Shown: positions 7,008 through 15,365, counted from the first letter of the stretch. The stretch is 22,157 nt of DNA from CAZKXX01 sp964556705 (GCA_964556705.1 CAZKXX010000067.1:1-22157); one strand, 5' to 3'. A program made the numbers and translations. Notes: generated by a model from the letters alone, not told the origin.

Positions 7008-7032
7008 CTTGGTGTCTTGGTGCCTTGGTGGT
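7008..7032 (-). repeat. Right inverted repeat of the GxxExxY cassette
   Basis: Built of TTGGTG-type units in the opposite orientation to the left repeat, with 2 mismatches in 25. It begins 15 nt after the stop codon of the fusion gene. No T-tract follows, so a pure terminator role is unlikely. Confidence 0.75.
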
Positions 7033-7061
7033 AGAGTTTTGCCTTCACGAGGAGTCAAACG

Positions 7062-8237
7062 ATGCCGGAGGCGATGACCAAGCAGGCGGCGAGGCCGGCG
7101 CTGACCGCGCTGAGCGAAGAAGAGCAGATGTTCCGCGCCGCGGCGCGCGAGTTCGCCGAAAAGGAAATCGGCCCGCACTCGGCGGAGATGGACCGCGAAG
7201 GGGTCTTCCGTCGCGAGCTCGTGGACGCGTTCTTCGCGCAGGGCTTCATGGGAATCGAAGTCCCGGAAGCCTTCGGCGGCAGCGGCGGAACGTTTTTCAT
7301 GTCCATCCTTGCCATCGAGGAGTTCGCCGCCGTGGACGCTTCGGCCGCGGTGGTGATTGACGTCCAGAACACGCTCGTCAACAACGCCCTGATGCGCTGG
7401 GGCACGGAAGCGCAGAAGAAGAAGTTCCTCCCCAAGCTGGTCGAAAACACGGTGGGCGCCTACGCGCTCTCGGAGCCCTCCGCGGGCAGCGACGCCTTCG
7501 CGCTTGCGACGCTCGCCCGCGAGGACGGCGACGATTACGTCCTCACGGGCCGCAAGCTCTGGATCACGAACGCCAGGGAAGCGGGCCTCTTCGTTCTCTT
7601 CGCAACCGTCAATCGCGAACTCGGCTACAAGGGCATCACGGCGTTTCTGGTGGAAAGCGACCGGCCGGGCTTCGCGGTGGGCAAGAAAGAGGACAAGCTC
7701 GGCATCCGCGCCTCTTCAACCTGCGAGCTGATTCTGGAAGACTGCCGCGTGCCCAAGGCGAACGTCCTCGGCGAGGTCGGCAAGGGCTACAAGGTGGCGA
7801 TCGAGACGCTGAACGAAGGGCGGATCGGGATCGGCGCGCAGATGGCGGGCGTGGCGCGCGGCGCGCTCGAGCACGCGCTTCGCTACGCGAAGGAGCGCAA
7901 GCAGTTCGGAAAGCCCATCGCCGAGTTCCAAGCCATCCAATTTCAGGTCGCGCGCCTCGCCACCCAACTCGAAGCGGCGCGGCTGATGACCTACAACGCG
8001 GCGCGACTCAAGGACGCCGGACTTCCCTTCCTGAAAGAAGCGGCGATGGCCAAGTATTTCGCCTCCGAAGTCGCCGAGCGCGTGGCGAGCGAAGCGCTGG
8101 AAGTTTTCGGCGGCTATGGGTTCACCAAAGACTATCCCGCGGAAAAATACCTGCGCGATTCGAAGATCGGGAAGATTTACGAAGGCACGAGCTTCATGCA
8201 GCTTCAGACGATCGCGAAAGTCTTACTCGGTTCCTGA
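7062..8237 (+). CDS. Acyl-CoA dehydrogenase (short/branched-chain type)
   Basis: A 391-residue FAD enzyme that introduces the alpha,beta double bond into acyl-CoA and passes electrons to electron-transfer flavoprotein. It has the full three-domain layout: helical N-terminus, beta middle domain with YALSEPSAGSD (about 134-144) and KLWITNA, and a C-terminal helical domain with ERKQFGKPI and QLEAARLMTYNAARL. The catalytic base is probably E374 in KIYEGTS near the C-terminus. Stretches such as YKGITAFLVE, RASSTCELILEDC and NEGRIGI closely resemble the short/branched-chain (2-methylacyl-CoA) dehydrogenases of isoleucine and valine degradation. GAGGAG (7049-7054) lies 7 nt before the ATG. Its upstream region is now occupied by the GxxExxY cassette, so it is either read through from the RNase H operon or has its own unseen promoter. 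Confidence 0.93.
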   Translation: MPEAMTKQAARPALTALSEEEQMFRAAAREFAEKEIGPHSAEMDREGVFRRELVDAFFAQGFMGIEVPEAFGGSGGTFFMSILAIEEFAAVDASAAVVIDVQNTLVNNALMRWGTEAQKKKFLPKLVENTVGAYALSEPSAGSDAFALATLAREDGDDYVLTGRKLWITNAREAGLFVLFATVNRELGYKGITAFLVESDRPGFAVGKKEDKLGIRASSTCELILEDCRVPKANVLGEVGKGYKVAIETLNEGRIGIGAQMAGVARGALEHALRYAKERKQFGKPIAEFQAIQFQVARLATQLEAARLMTYNAARLKDAGLPFLKEAAMAKYFASEVAERVASEALEVFGGYGFTKDYPAEKYLRDSKIGKIYEGTSFMQLQTIAKVLLGS

Positions 8238-8254
8238 TTGTCCCCACACACGCA

Positions 8255-8341
8255 CGTTTCCAGGAGAATTCCGGGACCCTTCGCCCCGACGTACTCGGTC
8301 GGGGCTCAGGGTGAGAAACAGGCAGGAGGGTTTCGGAAACG
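8255..8341. repeat. Nested 87-bp palindrome between convergent genes
   Basis: Three nested arms share one centre: CGTTTCC/GGAAACG (8255-8261, 8335-8341), ACCCT/AGGGT (8276-8280, 8308-8312) and GCCCCGAC/GTCGGGGC (8283-8290, 8298-8305, loop GTACTCG). It occupies almost all of the gap between the acyl-CoA dehydrogenase and the end of the TPR gene. No T-tract is present on either strand, so it may be a factor-assisted terminator, an mRNA-stabilising hairpin or a small palindromic element. Confidence 0.45.
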
Positions 8342-8348
8342 CAACGCC

Positions 8349-10736
8349 TTACGGCCTCGCGCCGCCGAGACGCTTGAGGTGGGCGCGGACGCGCGCGGCG
8401 TCCGGCGATTCGGGTTCGAGCTCGAGATAAGCCTGGTAGGCGGCGCGCGCCTCGGCCATCCGTCCCAGCGCCTCGAGCGCCGCGGCCAGGCCGTAATGCG
8501 CAGGGGCAAGCTGCGGCTGCGCGCTCACAATGGCCTCGTACTCGCTCACGGCCCCGGCAGCGTCGCCCTTTTCGCGCAGCGTATCGGCGAGTTCAAGCCG
8601 CAGGCTCGAATCTTCCGGCGCCGCGCGCACGGCTTCGCGGAAGTTCGCCACCGCCTCATCGAGCTGTCCCTGCTTCCGCAGCGCGGACGCGAGCAGGCCG
8701 CGCGCCTCGGCAAAGTCCGGCCGCGCGCGCAACGCTTCGCGCAGCGGCTCCAGCGCCTCTGCCGGCCGCTCCTGGCGCAGCCGGACGCTGGCAAGCTGGT
8801 AAAGCGCCTCCGCGAGCCCCGGCCGCAGCTTCAGCGCGGATTGTGCCGCTTCCGCCGCGCCGTCCAGGTCGCCGGTCCGCGCCAGCGCCTGCGCCAGGTG
8901 AACGTAGGCCTGCGCCCAATCCGGCCGGCGCTTCAGGGCCTCGCGCAGCGCTTCCACAGCGCCCGCCGCGTCTCCGGATTCGAGCAGTGCGGTACCGAGG
9001 CGAAGATAGCCCTCCGGGTCGCGTTCCTCGCGCAGTACCGCCGTGCGATACGCCGCGGCGGCGGCGTCATGATCGCCCCGTCGCGCGTGCAGGTCGCCGA
9101 GCGCGCGATGCACGGCGGCGTCCTGAGGCGCGATGCGCGCCGCTTCCTCCAGCTCCTCCAGCGCGCCTGCCGGATCGCCCGTCTCGGTGAGCGCCGAAGC
9201 CAGTTGCAACCGCAGCGCCGAATCGCCCGGGCGAAGCCGGATCGCGTCACGAAGGATGGCGACGGCCAGCGAGGGGTTCCCTTCCTCCACCAGCAGCCCC
9301 CCGTAGAGCGCCAGCGCTTCGGGATAGTCGGGGCGCAACTGCGTGGCGCGTTCGAGTTCGGAGATTGCCTCGGCGCGCGGGCCGGTCGAGGCAAGCGCTC
9401 GCGCCAGATGGAACCGGAACTCCGCGCTCTGCGGACGCAGCTCCGCCGCCACCCGAAATTCGCCGATGGCGTTCTTGACTTCGCCCGTCGCCAGATAAGC
9501 GTTCGCCAGATGAAAGTGCGAGTCGGGGTCTTCCGGGCGGAGACGCACTTCCTCGCGATACTCCTGCAGAACGTTCTTCACGTCGCCTGCCGCCTGGTAA
9601 GCCTCAGCGAGGTTGCGGCGGTAATCCGGATTGTCGGGGGAGAGTTCCACGGCTCGTCGCAGTGCGTCGAGCGCGGGAAGCAAATCGCCGGTGCGGCGCA
9701 GCACGAGCCCCAGCTCGGAGTGAATCTCCGGGTCCTGCGGCTTCAGCCGGAGGGCTTCGCGATACGAGGCGAGCGACGCGGCGTGGTTGCCGGTGGAAAG
9801 GTACGCGGCCGCGAGTTCCGTGTGCGCGGCGACGTGAGTGGGTTCCTGCTGCACGATGCGGCGCAGTTCCTGAATGGCTCCGCCGTAATCGCCGGCCTGG
9901 CGCAGGGCCAGCGCGAGCGCCAGGCGATAGTCCGTGCGGTTCGGCCGGAGCTGCACGGCCTGGCGATATTCCTGAATGGCGCGGATCAATTCATCGGAGG
10001 CCCTCAGCGCCGTGGCGAGGTTCATGTGAAGGTCGGGGTCGTCGGGTCGCAACCGCACGGCGGCGCGGTGCTGATCGAGCCCTTCCCGGACGCGGCCCGC
10101 CTGGGTGAGCGCGTGGCCCAATCCGGTGCGCGCCTCGGGACTCGCCGGGTCGCCGGAAACGGCGCGCCGGTACTGCTCGACCGCATCACGCGTCCGCCCG
10201 CCTTGCAGCAGCGCCGCCGCGTAAGAGAGGCGGACCGCCGGGCTGCCGGGGATTCGCTCGAGCGCCGCCCGGCCGGCCTGAAAGGCTTCGTCGGGGCGTC
10301 CCGCGGCCGTCAGCGCGTGAATGAGCGCAACAGCGGCTTCGGGACTCTTCGGGTTCAGACGGACCTCGGCCCGGTATTCTTCAATGGCTTCAGGGAGATT
10401 TCCGACGACTTCGTAGAGCGTCCCCAGATTTTTGTGCGCTCCCGGAAAGTCCGGCTGCGCGCGCAGGACCTCGCGGTATTCGTTGATGGCTTCGTCAAAG
10501 CGATGCGCGGCCGCGTAAGCGTTTGCCAGGCCGTAGCGCGCCTGGAGGTACTGCGGCCGCAGCGCCAGAGCGCGGCGATAGGCTTCAACGGCCTCGTCCC
10601 ATTTCTCCTGCCTCGCGAACTCGTGCCCCTGATCGAGATGGTCTTCCGCCGTCGCCGCCGGCTGCTGCGCCGCAAGCGACACGGCGAGCCCGGCGGCCAG
10701 CGTGAGGAGCAGCACCTGAATCGTCTTCCGGCCCAT
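8349..10736 (-). CDS. Exported tetratricopeptide-repeat protein (22 TPR units)
   Basis: A 795-residue protein from the ATG at 10736. The frame continues up to a GTG at 10799, but MGRKTIQVLLLTLAAGLAVSLAAQQ is a clean signal peptide (cleavage after about residue 23-25) and fixes the start. The rest is almost purely 34-residue TPR units. I count 22, each ending in a segment like AxxLRPDxxxA, the first starting at DHLDQGHEFARQEKWDEAV and the last at YQAYLELEPES. No catalytic domain is present, so it is a protein-protein interaction scaffold in the periplasm or outer membrane. The repeats make the DNA periodic at about 102 bp, and a long open frame runs antisense to it. It is divergent from the Tat-exported hydrolase at 10888. 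A TATAAA (10751-10746) lies only 10 nt before the ATG, so a very short leader is possible. Confidence 0.88.
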   Translation of the reverse strand: MGRKTIQVLLLTLAAGLAVSLAAQQPAATAEDHLDQGHEFARQEKWDEAVEAYRRALALRPQYLQARYGLANAYAAAHRFDEAINEYREVLRAQPDFPGAHKNLGTLYEVVGNLPEAIEEYRAEVRLNPKSPEAAVALIHALTAAGRPDEAFQAGRAALERIPGSPAVRLSYAAALLQGGRTRDAVEQYRRAVSGDPASPEARTGLGHALTQAGRVREGLDQHRAAVRLRPDDPDLHMNLATALRASDELIRAIQEYRQAVQLRPNRTDYRLALALALRQAGDYGGAIQELRRIVQQEPTHVAAHTELAAAYLSTGNHAASLASYREALRLKPQDPEIHSELGLVLRRTGDLLPALDALRRAVELSPDNPDYRRNLAEAYQAAGDVKNVLQEYREEVRLRPEDPDSHFHLANAYLATGEVKNAIGEFRVAAELRPQSAEFRFHLARALASTGPRAEAISELERATQLRPDYPEALALYGGLLVEEGNPSLAVAILRDAIRLRPGDSALRLQLASALTETGDPAGALEELEEAARIAPQDAAVHRALGDLHARRGDHDAAAAAYRTAVLREERDPEGYLRLGTALLESGDAAGAVEALREALKRRPDWAQAYVHLAQALARTGDLDGAAEAAQSALKLRPGLAEALYQLASVRLRQERPAEALEPLREALRARPDFAEARGLLASALRKQGQLDEAVANFREAVRAAPEDSSLRLELADTLREKGDAAGAVSEYEAIVSAQPQLAPAHYGLAAALEALGRMAEARAAYQAYLELEPESPDAARVRAHLKRLGGARP

Positions 10737-10792
10737 GGGCTTCAATTTATAGGATACACCTCCGCCGCTTCGGGCTGCACGCCATTCGGCGT

Positions 10793-10821
10793 TTGACACT
10801 TTCGGGCACCTTCGTTATCTT
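10793..10821 (+). promoter_or_regulatory. Putative promoter of the CehA/McbA-type hydrolase
   Basis: A perfect TTGACA (10793-10798), 17 nt, then TATCTT (10816-10821). Transcription would begin near 10828, leaving a leader of about 60 nt before the ATG at 10888. Confidence 0.6.
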
Positions 10822-10887
10822 CGCCGCGATCCTCCAAACCTCGACCGCGCGTTCGCGCGGCGGGATTGCGCGTCACAGGAGTGCGTC

Positions 10888-13599
10888 ATGACCTCTCAGA
10901 AACTCCGCGACAAATCGCGCCGGAATTTCCTGCAAAGCGTCGGGGCGGGCGTGCCCACGCTGAGCCTGCTGATGAACTCGGCGGCGCCGGGCGGTGCTCT
11001 GCGAAGCGCCCAATCCGTGGACCCTGCGCGGTTCACCCCCCTCGACCTCACGAAGCTCTACAACTGCTCGCCACGTGAGTTCGGCCCGCGCGACCGCGCG
11101 CGGCGACTGAGCGGTGAGGCGGCACAGGACGGGCTGGTCCGCGTGCCCGCGGGCGAACAGTCGTTCTGGGGAATCCCCTTCCGGCTTGGCGCGGAAGGGA
11201 TTGATCGCAAGTCCTGGCTGCTGCTGAGCACGCGGCCTGAAAAGCACGCCGCGCGGCGCGTGACGATTCCCCTCGGCCGGCGCGCGGCCTTCGTGTGCCT
11301 GGCGGCGTTCTGCGACTGGGACGAGAACGAAACACCGCCGCCCGTCGAGGACGCGGTCGAAAAAGTCGGCCAGCTTCTCGGCGAGGCCGTGCTCGTCTAT
11401 GACGACGGGAGCGAGCAGCCGCTTCCCATCCGACGGCGCTTCGAAGTGAACTCACCTTCCGTCTTCTGGGGACACGCAAGCTATGCCGCGCATCCGCACC
11501 GCAAGGATTCGGTGTTCGAGCTTTCGGGACCGCTCAACTCGGCGCGCGAGTGGGGCTATCGCCAGACGCTGGTCGGCGAGGCGGCATATCAGAGCGGGCC
11601 CGACGGGCGCTCACTGACGCTCGTCTGGGTCTCGGCGCTCGCGAACCCGAAGCCGGACCGCGCGGTGAAAGAGCTTCGCCTCGAAGCGAAGTCGGAAGAT
11701 CCGCTGATCGTCTGCGGCGTCACGCTCTTCCACGGCCGCGAGCATCCCCTGCGCCACGAGCGCCGCAGCCTTTACCGCTTCACCTTGCCGGAAGCGAACG
11801 CCGAGAATGCGGGCCGTTGGGAAGTGGACGTGGACCTCGGGGTCGTGGCGCGCACCTACGTCTTGCCGGAATTCGACCCCGGCGCCTGGCTCGCGGCCGC
11901 CGGCCGTGGCCTCGGCGAACCGAGGAAAATCATCCGTGCTGCGCGGCACCTTTACGCCGAAATCGCCGCGAGTCCGGAGGCGACCGTCACGCTGCGCGAT
12001 GCGCAAGAGGGCCGTTCGTACCTGTTTTCGCTCCGCGAAGCCGCGCCGGGGCGCGAACTCGAAGCGCGGCCGGCGGGCGCGCGCGTCGAAATTCTCGAGC
12101 GCGAAAAGGCCTGGCTGCACGGCCGCGTCGTGGACGAGGCCACCGGCCGGCCCACGCCCGTCCGGCTGGCTTTTCGCTCCAGAAACGGCCGCTACATTCC
12201 GCCTTACGGCCATCGCAGCGAAGTGAACGACGCGTGGTTCCAGGATTACGGCGCGGACGTGAAACTGATGGATTCGCACTTCGCCTATGTGGACGGAACG
12301 TTTCAGATCGAGCTTCCCGCCGGCGAAGTTTTTGTGGAAATCACCAAAGGATTTGAATACGACGCGGTACGCGAGCGGTTGAGGATTGAACCGCAGCAGC
12401 GCGAACTCGACCTCCGCGTCCGCCGCCACGCCGACTTTCGCTCCAAGGGCTGGGTCACCGCCGACACGCACACGCATTTCCTTTCGCCCTCGACGGCGGT
12501 TCTGGAAGGCCAGGCCGAAGGCGTAAATCTCGTCAATCTGCTCGCCGCACAGTGGGGCGACCTGTTCACTAACGTCGGCGACCTGGCGCACGGGGCGCTC
12601 GTCTCGCGCGACGGCGAGACGATGGTCCAGGTGAGTACGGAAAATCGCCAGCACCTGCTCGGGCACCTCGGTCTGCTCGGCGTCGAGGGGCCGCCGGTGT
12701 TTCCCATGTCGGCGAGCGGTCCGGGCGAGAGTTTTGTGGGCGAGCCGCTCTGGACGAGCCTCGCCGAGTGGGCGGACGCCTGCCGCGAGCGCGAAGGACT
12801 GGTGGTCGCCGTGCATTTCCCGTATCCCACCGCCGAACTTGCCGCGGACATCGCGCTCGGCAAGATTGACGCTGTCGAGCTTTATCCCTACGGCCCGCAC
12901 TTCAGCACGCTGCGCTTCCTCGACTGGTATCGCTACCTGAACTGCGGTTATCGGCTCACGGCCGTCGGCGGCACGGACAAGATGGGCGCCTACATGCCCG
13001 TCGGGGCGAACCGCACTTACGCGTTCCTCGGCGATAAGGAATTTAACTTCGCGAATTGGGCGCGCGCCGTGCGAAGCGGAAACACCTTTATGACCACCGG
13101 GCCGCTGCTGTTTTTGAAAGTCGATGGCCGCGTGCCCGGTGACGAAATCAAACTGGGCGCGGGCGGCGGGACCTTGGAAGTCGAACTCGAAGCGCGCAGC
13201 TTTGTTCCCTTTCACCGCGTGGAAGTCGTGCTGAACGGGCGCGTGGTGGCGGCGCGCGAGGAAGCAAACGGCACGCGCGAGCTGGCGTTGCGGGAAAAGG
13301 TCCGCGTTCCCGGGCCGGGATGGATGGCGGCGCGCTGCGCGTCGAAACTCGGCCCGACCGCGGCGGGACTCTCGATTCAGGCGCACACCTCACCCGTGTA
13401 CTTCACAGTGCCGGGCGAGGAGCTGTTTTCGGCGCCCGCCGCCACTTACATGCTGACGCTCATCGAAGGGGCGGAAACGTGGGCGGAGACGCTCGCCACG
13501 CGCCCGGACGGCGAACGTTTCGCGCGCGTGCGCAAGACCTTCGCCGACGCCCGCGAGCACTTGCACAGCCGCCTGCACGCCCACGGGATTGCGCACTGA
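10888..13599 (+). CDS. Tat-exported CehA/McbA-family PHP-type metallohydrolase
   Basis: A 903-residue protein. The N-terminus carries a twin-arginine signal, SRRNFLQSVGAG (residues 10-21), followed by a weakly hydrophobic stretch, so it is folded with metal before export. Residues about 45-400 form beta-rich domains I do not recognise. Residues about 405-510 (HGRVVDEATGRPTPVRLAF onward) look like a carboxypeptidase-regulatory-type beta sandwich. The catalytic PHP-type domain follows: ADTHTHFLSP (D526, H528, H530), VAVHFPYP, VELYPYGPH, GGTDKMG (D697) and GNTFMTTGPLL (731-741), matching CehA/McbA proteins, some of which hydrolyse carbamate or phosphate esters. The substrate here is unknown. AGGAG lies 7 nt before the ATG. 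It shares its upstream region with the divergent TPR gene. Confidence 0.85.
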   Translation: MTSQKLRDKSRRNFLQSVGAGVPTLSLLMNSAAPGGALRSAQSVDPARFTPLDLTKLYNCSPREFGPRDRARRLSGEAAQDGLVRVPAGEQSFWGIPFRLGAEGIDRKSWLLLSTRPEKHAARRVTIPLGRRAAFVCLAAFCDWDENETPPPVEDAVEKVGQLLGEAVLVYDDGSEQPLPIRRRFEVNSPSVFWGHASYAAHPHRKDSVFELSGPLNSAREWGYRQTLVGEAAYQSGPDGRSLTLVWVSALANPKPDRAVKELRLEAKSEDPLIVCGVTLFHGREHPLRHERRSLYRFTLPEANAENAGRWEVDVDLGVVARTYVLPEFDPGAWLAAAGRGLGEPRKIIRAARHLYAEIAASPEATVTLRDAQEGRSYLFSLREAAPGRELEARPAGARVEILEREKAWLHGRVVDEATGRPTPVRLAFRSRNGRYIPPYGHRSEVNDAWFQDYGADVKLMDSHFAYVDGTFQIELPAGEVFVEITKGFEYDAVRERLRIEPQQRELDLRVRRHADFRSKGWVTADTHTHFLSPSTAVLEGQAEGVNLVNLLAAQWGDLFTNVGDLAHGALVSRDGETMVQVSTENRQHLLGHLGLLGVEGPPVFPMSASGPGESFVGEPLWTSLAEWADACREREGLVVAVHFPYPTAELAADIALGKIDAVELYPYGPHFSTLRFLDWYRYLNCGYRLTAVGGTDKMGAYMPVGANRTYAFLGDKEFNFANWARAVRSGNTFMTTGPLLFLKVDGRVPGDEIKLGAGGGTLEVELEARSFVPFHRVEVVLNGRVVAAREEANGTRELALREKVRVPGPGWMAARCASKLGPTAAGLSIQAHTSPVYFTVPGEELFSAPAATYMLTLIEGAETWAETLATRPDGERFARVRKTFADAREHLHSRLHAHGIAH

Positions 13600-13697
13600 A
13601 CCCGCGCAGGCCTCTCGGTGAGCGCCGCGCGCCTGCGCCGGGCCCCGCGACGGGAAACAAAGATAGCGGCTCATGGCGCGATCCTGCAACACGCGTA

Positions 13698-13706
13698 TGG
13701 TAGAAT
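13698..13706 (+). promoter_or_regulatory. Putative extended -10 promoter of the Doc module
   Basis: TGG-TAGAAT: TG at 13698-13699 and TAGAAT at 13701-13706, about 22 nt before the ATG of the small gene at 13728. No good -35 is seen, as is usual for extended -10 promoters. Confidence 0.45.
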
Positions 13707-13727
13707 GAGTTGAATCGGGGTCGTGCC

Positions 13728-13910
13728 ATGAAGCAGGCAAGCCTGGCGGAGGTCGTTTCACAGCTTTCTCCAGAGGAGCAGGTGGCGGTCCGCGAGTTCA
13801 TTGACTTCATACGGCAGACGAAGCAGCGGGCCGAAGTCACGCCCTTCCTGCGTGCCGTGGATGAATTCATCGCGGCTCATCCCGAACTGCTCCGCCGTCT
13901 CGCCGAGTGA
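13728..13910 (+). CDS. Small antitoxin-like protein paired with Doc
   Basis: A 60-residue protein starting MKQASLAEVVSQ. An in-frame TTG at 13710 is less likely because it lies about 4 nt after the -10 box. Residues 13-30 (QLSPEEQVAVREFIDFIR) form an amphipathic helix, and the C-terminal segment VDEFIAAHPELLRRLAE (about 44-60) is a second helix. It does not resemble the Phd/YefM antitoxin fold normally encoded with Doc. Its stop codon overlaps the Doc start by 4 nt (GTGA), so the two are translated together. The C-terminal helix is a plausible inhibitory segment that occupies the Fic active site, by analogy with Phd. The function is inferred from position. Confidence 0.65.
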   Translation: MKQASLAEVVSQLSPEEQVAVREFIDFIRQTKQRAEVTPFLRAVDEFIAAHPELLRRLAE

Positions 13911-14287
13911 CTGTCTTTCCGACGCTTGAGGACGTACTCTCGACCCACGCCCGCCTGATCGAACGCTTTGGCGGCGCGGTAGGACTGCGCGACCGGGGAG
14001 CACTCGAGGCCCCCCTGGCGAGACCGCGAAGCGGCTATTATCGCGATATCATCGAGCAAGCCGCTGCGCTCCTCGAAAGCCTCTGGCAGAATCATCCCTT
14101 CCTCGACGGGAATAAACGCACAGCGATAACCGTCACTGCCGCAGTGCTCCTTGTGAACGGATCCTTGGTGGAGTTCGACGACGATGAAGCCTACCAGTTC
14201 CTGATGCGTCTCGCCGAAGCCGGAGACTTTCGCCTGTCCCGCCTGGACACTTGGCTCCGATCCCACACCAGACGTCACCGGGATTGA
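13907..14287 (+). CDS. doc: Doc/Fic-family toxin (death on curing)
   Basis: A 126-residue protein starting at GTG, overlapping the preceding stop. The Fic core is intact: HPFLDGNKRTA at residues 63-73, with the catalytic H63 and with Lys where AMPylating Fic proteins have the second Gly (GNK rather than GNG). This is the Doc variant, which in phage P1 phosphorylates elongation factor Tu and stops translation. Length and the N-terminal segment (EDVLSTHARLIERFGG, VGLRDRGALEAPLARP) agree with Doc proteins. The gene directly follows its small partner and needs no promoter of its own. The promoter of the next gene overlaps its stop codon. Confidence 0.88.
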   Translation: MTVFPTLEDVLSTHARLIERFGGAVGLRDRGALEAPLARPRSGYYRDIIEQAAALLESLWQNHPFLDGNKRTAITVTAAVLLVNGSLVEFDDDEAYQFLMRLAEAGDFRLSRLDTWLRSHTRRHRD

Positions 14288-14312
14288 ACATTCCGCGCTC
14301 GCCGGTTAGGAT
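14284..14312 (+). promoter_or_regulatory. Putative promoter of the alcohol dehydrogenase/transporter pair
   Basis: TTGAAC (14284-14289), 17 nt, then TAGGAT (14307-14312). The -35 overlaps the stop codon of doc, so the dehydrogenase can be expressed independently of the toxin module. Confidence 0.45.
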
Positions 14313-14348
14313 GGCGGAGCGCCGCGAGGGCGCGAGGGGGAACGACGT

Positions 14349-15365
14349 ATGCGCGCAGGCGTTTATCTCGAAAAAGAAAAAGTCGCTGTTCAGGACTGGC
14401 CCCAGCCCGAACCCGGGCCGGGCGAAGTGCTGGTGCGCGTGCGCTACGCGGGCATCTGCGGCACCGACCTGATGGTTTACAGCGGCAAGCATCCGCGCGT
14501 GGTGCCGCCGCGCGTGCTGGGCCACGAAGTATTCGGCGCGGTCGCCGAGGCGCGGCCGCCCGCCGACGCGACATGGAAACCGGGAGCTCGCGTGGCGATT
14601 TATCCGCTGATTTCCTGCGGCCGCTGCGCGCCCTGCCGCGAGGGGCACGCGCACGTCTGCGAGAAGCTGGGACTCATCGGCATTGACGCCGACGGCGGCT
14701 TCGCCGAATACGTCAAAGCGCAGCCCGACCAGCTCTTCGCCGTGCCCGACGCGGTCTCCGACGACGCCGCGGCGCTCATCGAGCCGCTCTCCGTGGCCGT
14801 CCACGTGGTGCGCCGCTCGGGGTTCCGTCCGGGCGATACGGCGCTGGTCGTGGGCGGCGGGCCCATCGGCAACCTCATCGCGCAGGTGGTGCGCGCTTCC
14901 GGCGCCCGCGTGACGATCGTTTCTGAAGTCAAACTGCGGCGAAGGGAACTCGCCGAAAAGCTCGGCCTCGCGACGCTGAACCCGGCGCGCGGAAATCTGA
15001 AAGACCAGCTGCGCGCCCTGACGGGCGAGGCCGACGTGGACCGCGTGTTTGAGGCGAGCGGCGCGCCGGCCGCCTACCGCGACGCGGTGGACGCCGTGAA
15101 GGTGCGCGGCGAGATCACTTTCGCCGGCCTGCCGAAGTCGCCGCCCGAAGTGGACGTGCTGGGGATCGTCTTCAAGGAAATCCGCGCTTCGAGCGGACGC
15201 GTTTACGAACGCCGCGACTACCAGGCGGCGATTTCGCTTCTCGAGCGGCGCGCCGTCGAGGTCGAGCCGCTCATCACTGACCGGCTCGGGCTCGAGCAGG
15301 CCGACCTCGGCTTTCAGAAGATGCGCGACGCGGAAACCAGCCTGAAAATCCTCTTCGCGCCTTGA
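14349..15365 (+). CDS. Zinc-binding alcohol/polyol dehydrogenase (MDR family)
   Basis: A 338-residue NAD(P)-dependent medium-chain dehydrogenase. Catalytic zinc ligands are visible as C37 (GICGTD), H59-E60 (LGHEVFG) and E145 (IEPLSVA). The structural zinc site is C90, C93, C96 and C104 (SCGRCAPCREGHAHVC). The Rossmann fold begins at VVGGGPIGNLIAQV (168-180). The nearest types are sorbitol, threonine and related polyol dehydrogenases; the substrate cannot be fixed from sequence alone. A GAGGGG lies upstream of the ATG. The stop codon overlaps the TTG start of the EamA transporter gene, which suggests that the transporter moves the substrate or product of this enzyme. Confidence 0.88.
   Translation: MRAGVYLEKEKVAVQDWPQPEPGPGEVLVRVRYAGICGTDLMVYSGKHPRVVPPRVLGHEVFGAVAEARPPADATWKPGARVAIYPLISCGRCAPCREGHAHVCEKLGLIGIDADGGFAEYVKAQPDQLFAVPDAVSDDAAALIEPLSVAVHVVRRSGFRPGDTALVVGGGPIGNLIAQVVRASGARVTIVSEVKLRRRELAEKLGLATLNPARGNLKDQLRALTGEADVDRVFEASGAPAAYRDAVDAVKVRGEITFAGLPKSPPEVDVLGIVFKEIRASSGRVYERRDYQAAISLLERRAVEVEPLITDRLGLEQADLGFQKMRDAETSLKILFAP

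Larger units (their letters stand above)
6449..7032 (+). mobile_element. Candidate mobile GxxExxY cassette
   Basis: The 584-bp segment from the left to the right inverted repeat contains the whole GxxExxY coding part and little else, begins right after a complete RNase H domain, and ends 17 nt before the ribosome site of the next gene. It has lower GC than its neighbours. It encodes no transposase, so movement, if real, would be carried out in trans or by the encoded nuclease-like protein. No target-site duplication could be established by eye. Confidence 0.4.

Noticed and set aside
8238..10796. 852-residue open frame on the plus strand
   Set aside because: It lies exactly antisense to the TPR gene; it has no ribosome site, domain or signal. 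High GC and the 102-bp repeat periodicity keep the opposite frame open.
11611..13386. 591-residue minus-strand frame
   Set aside because: Antisense to the CehA/McbA-type hydrolase; no family features.
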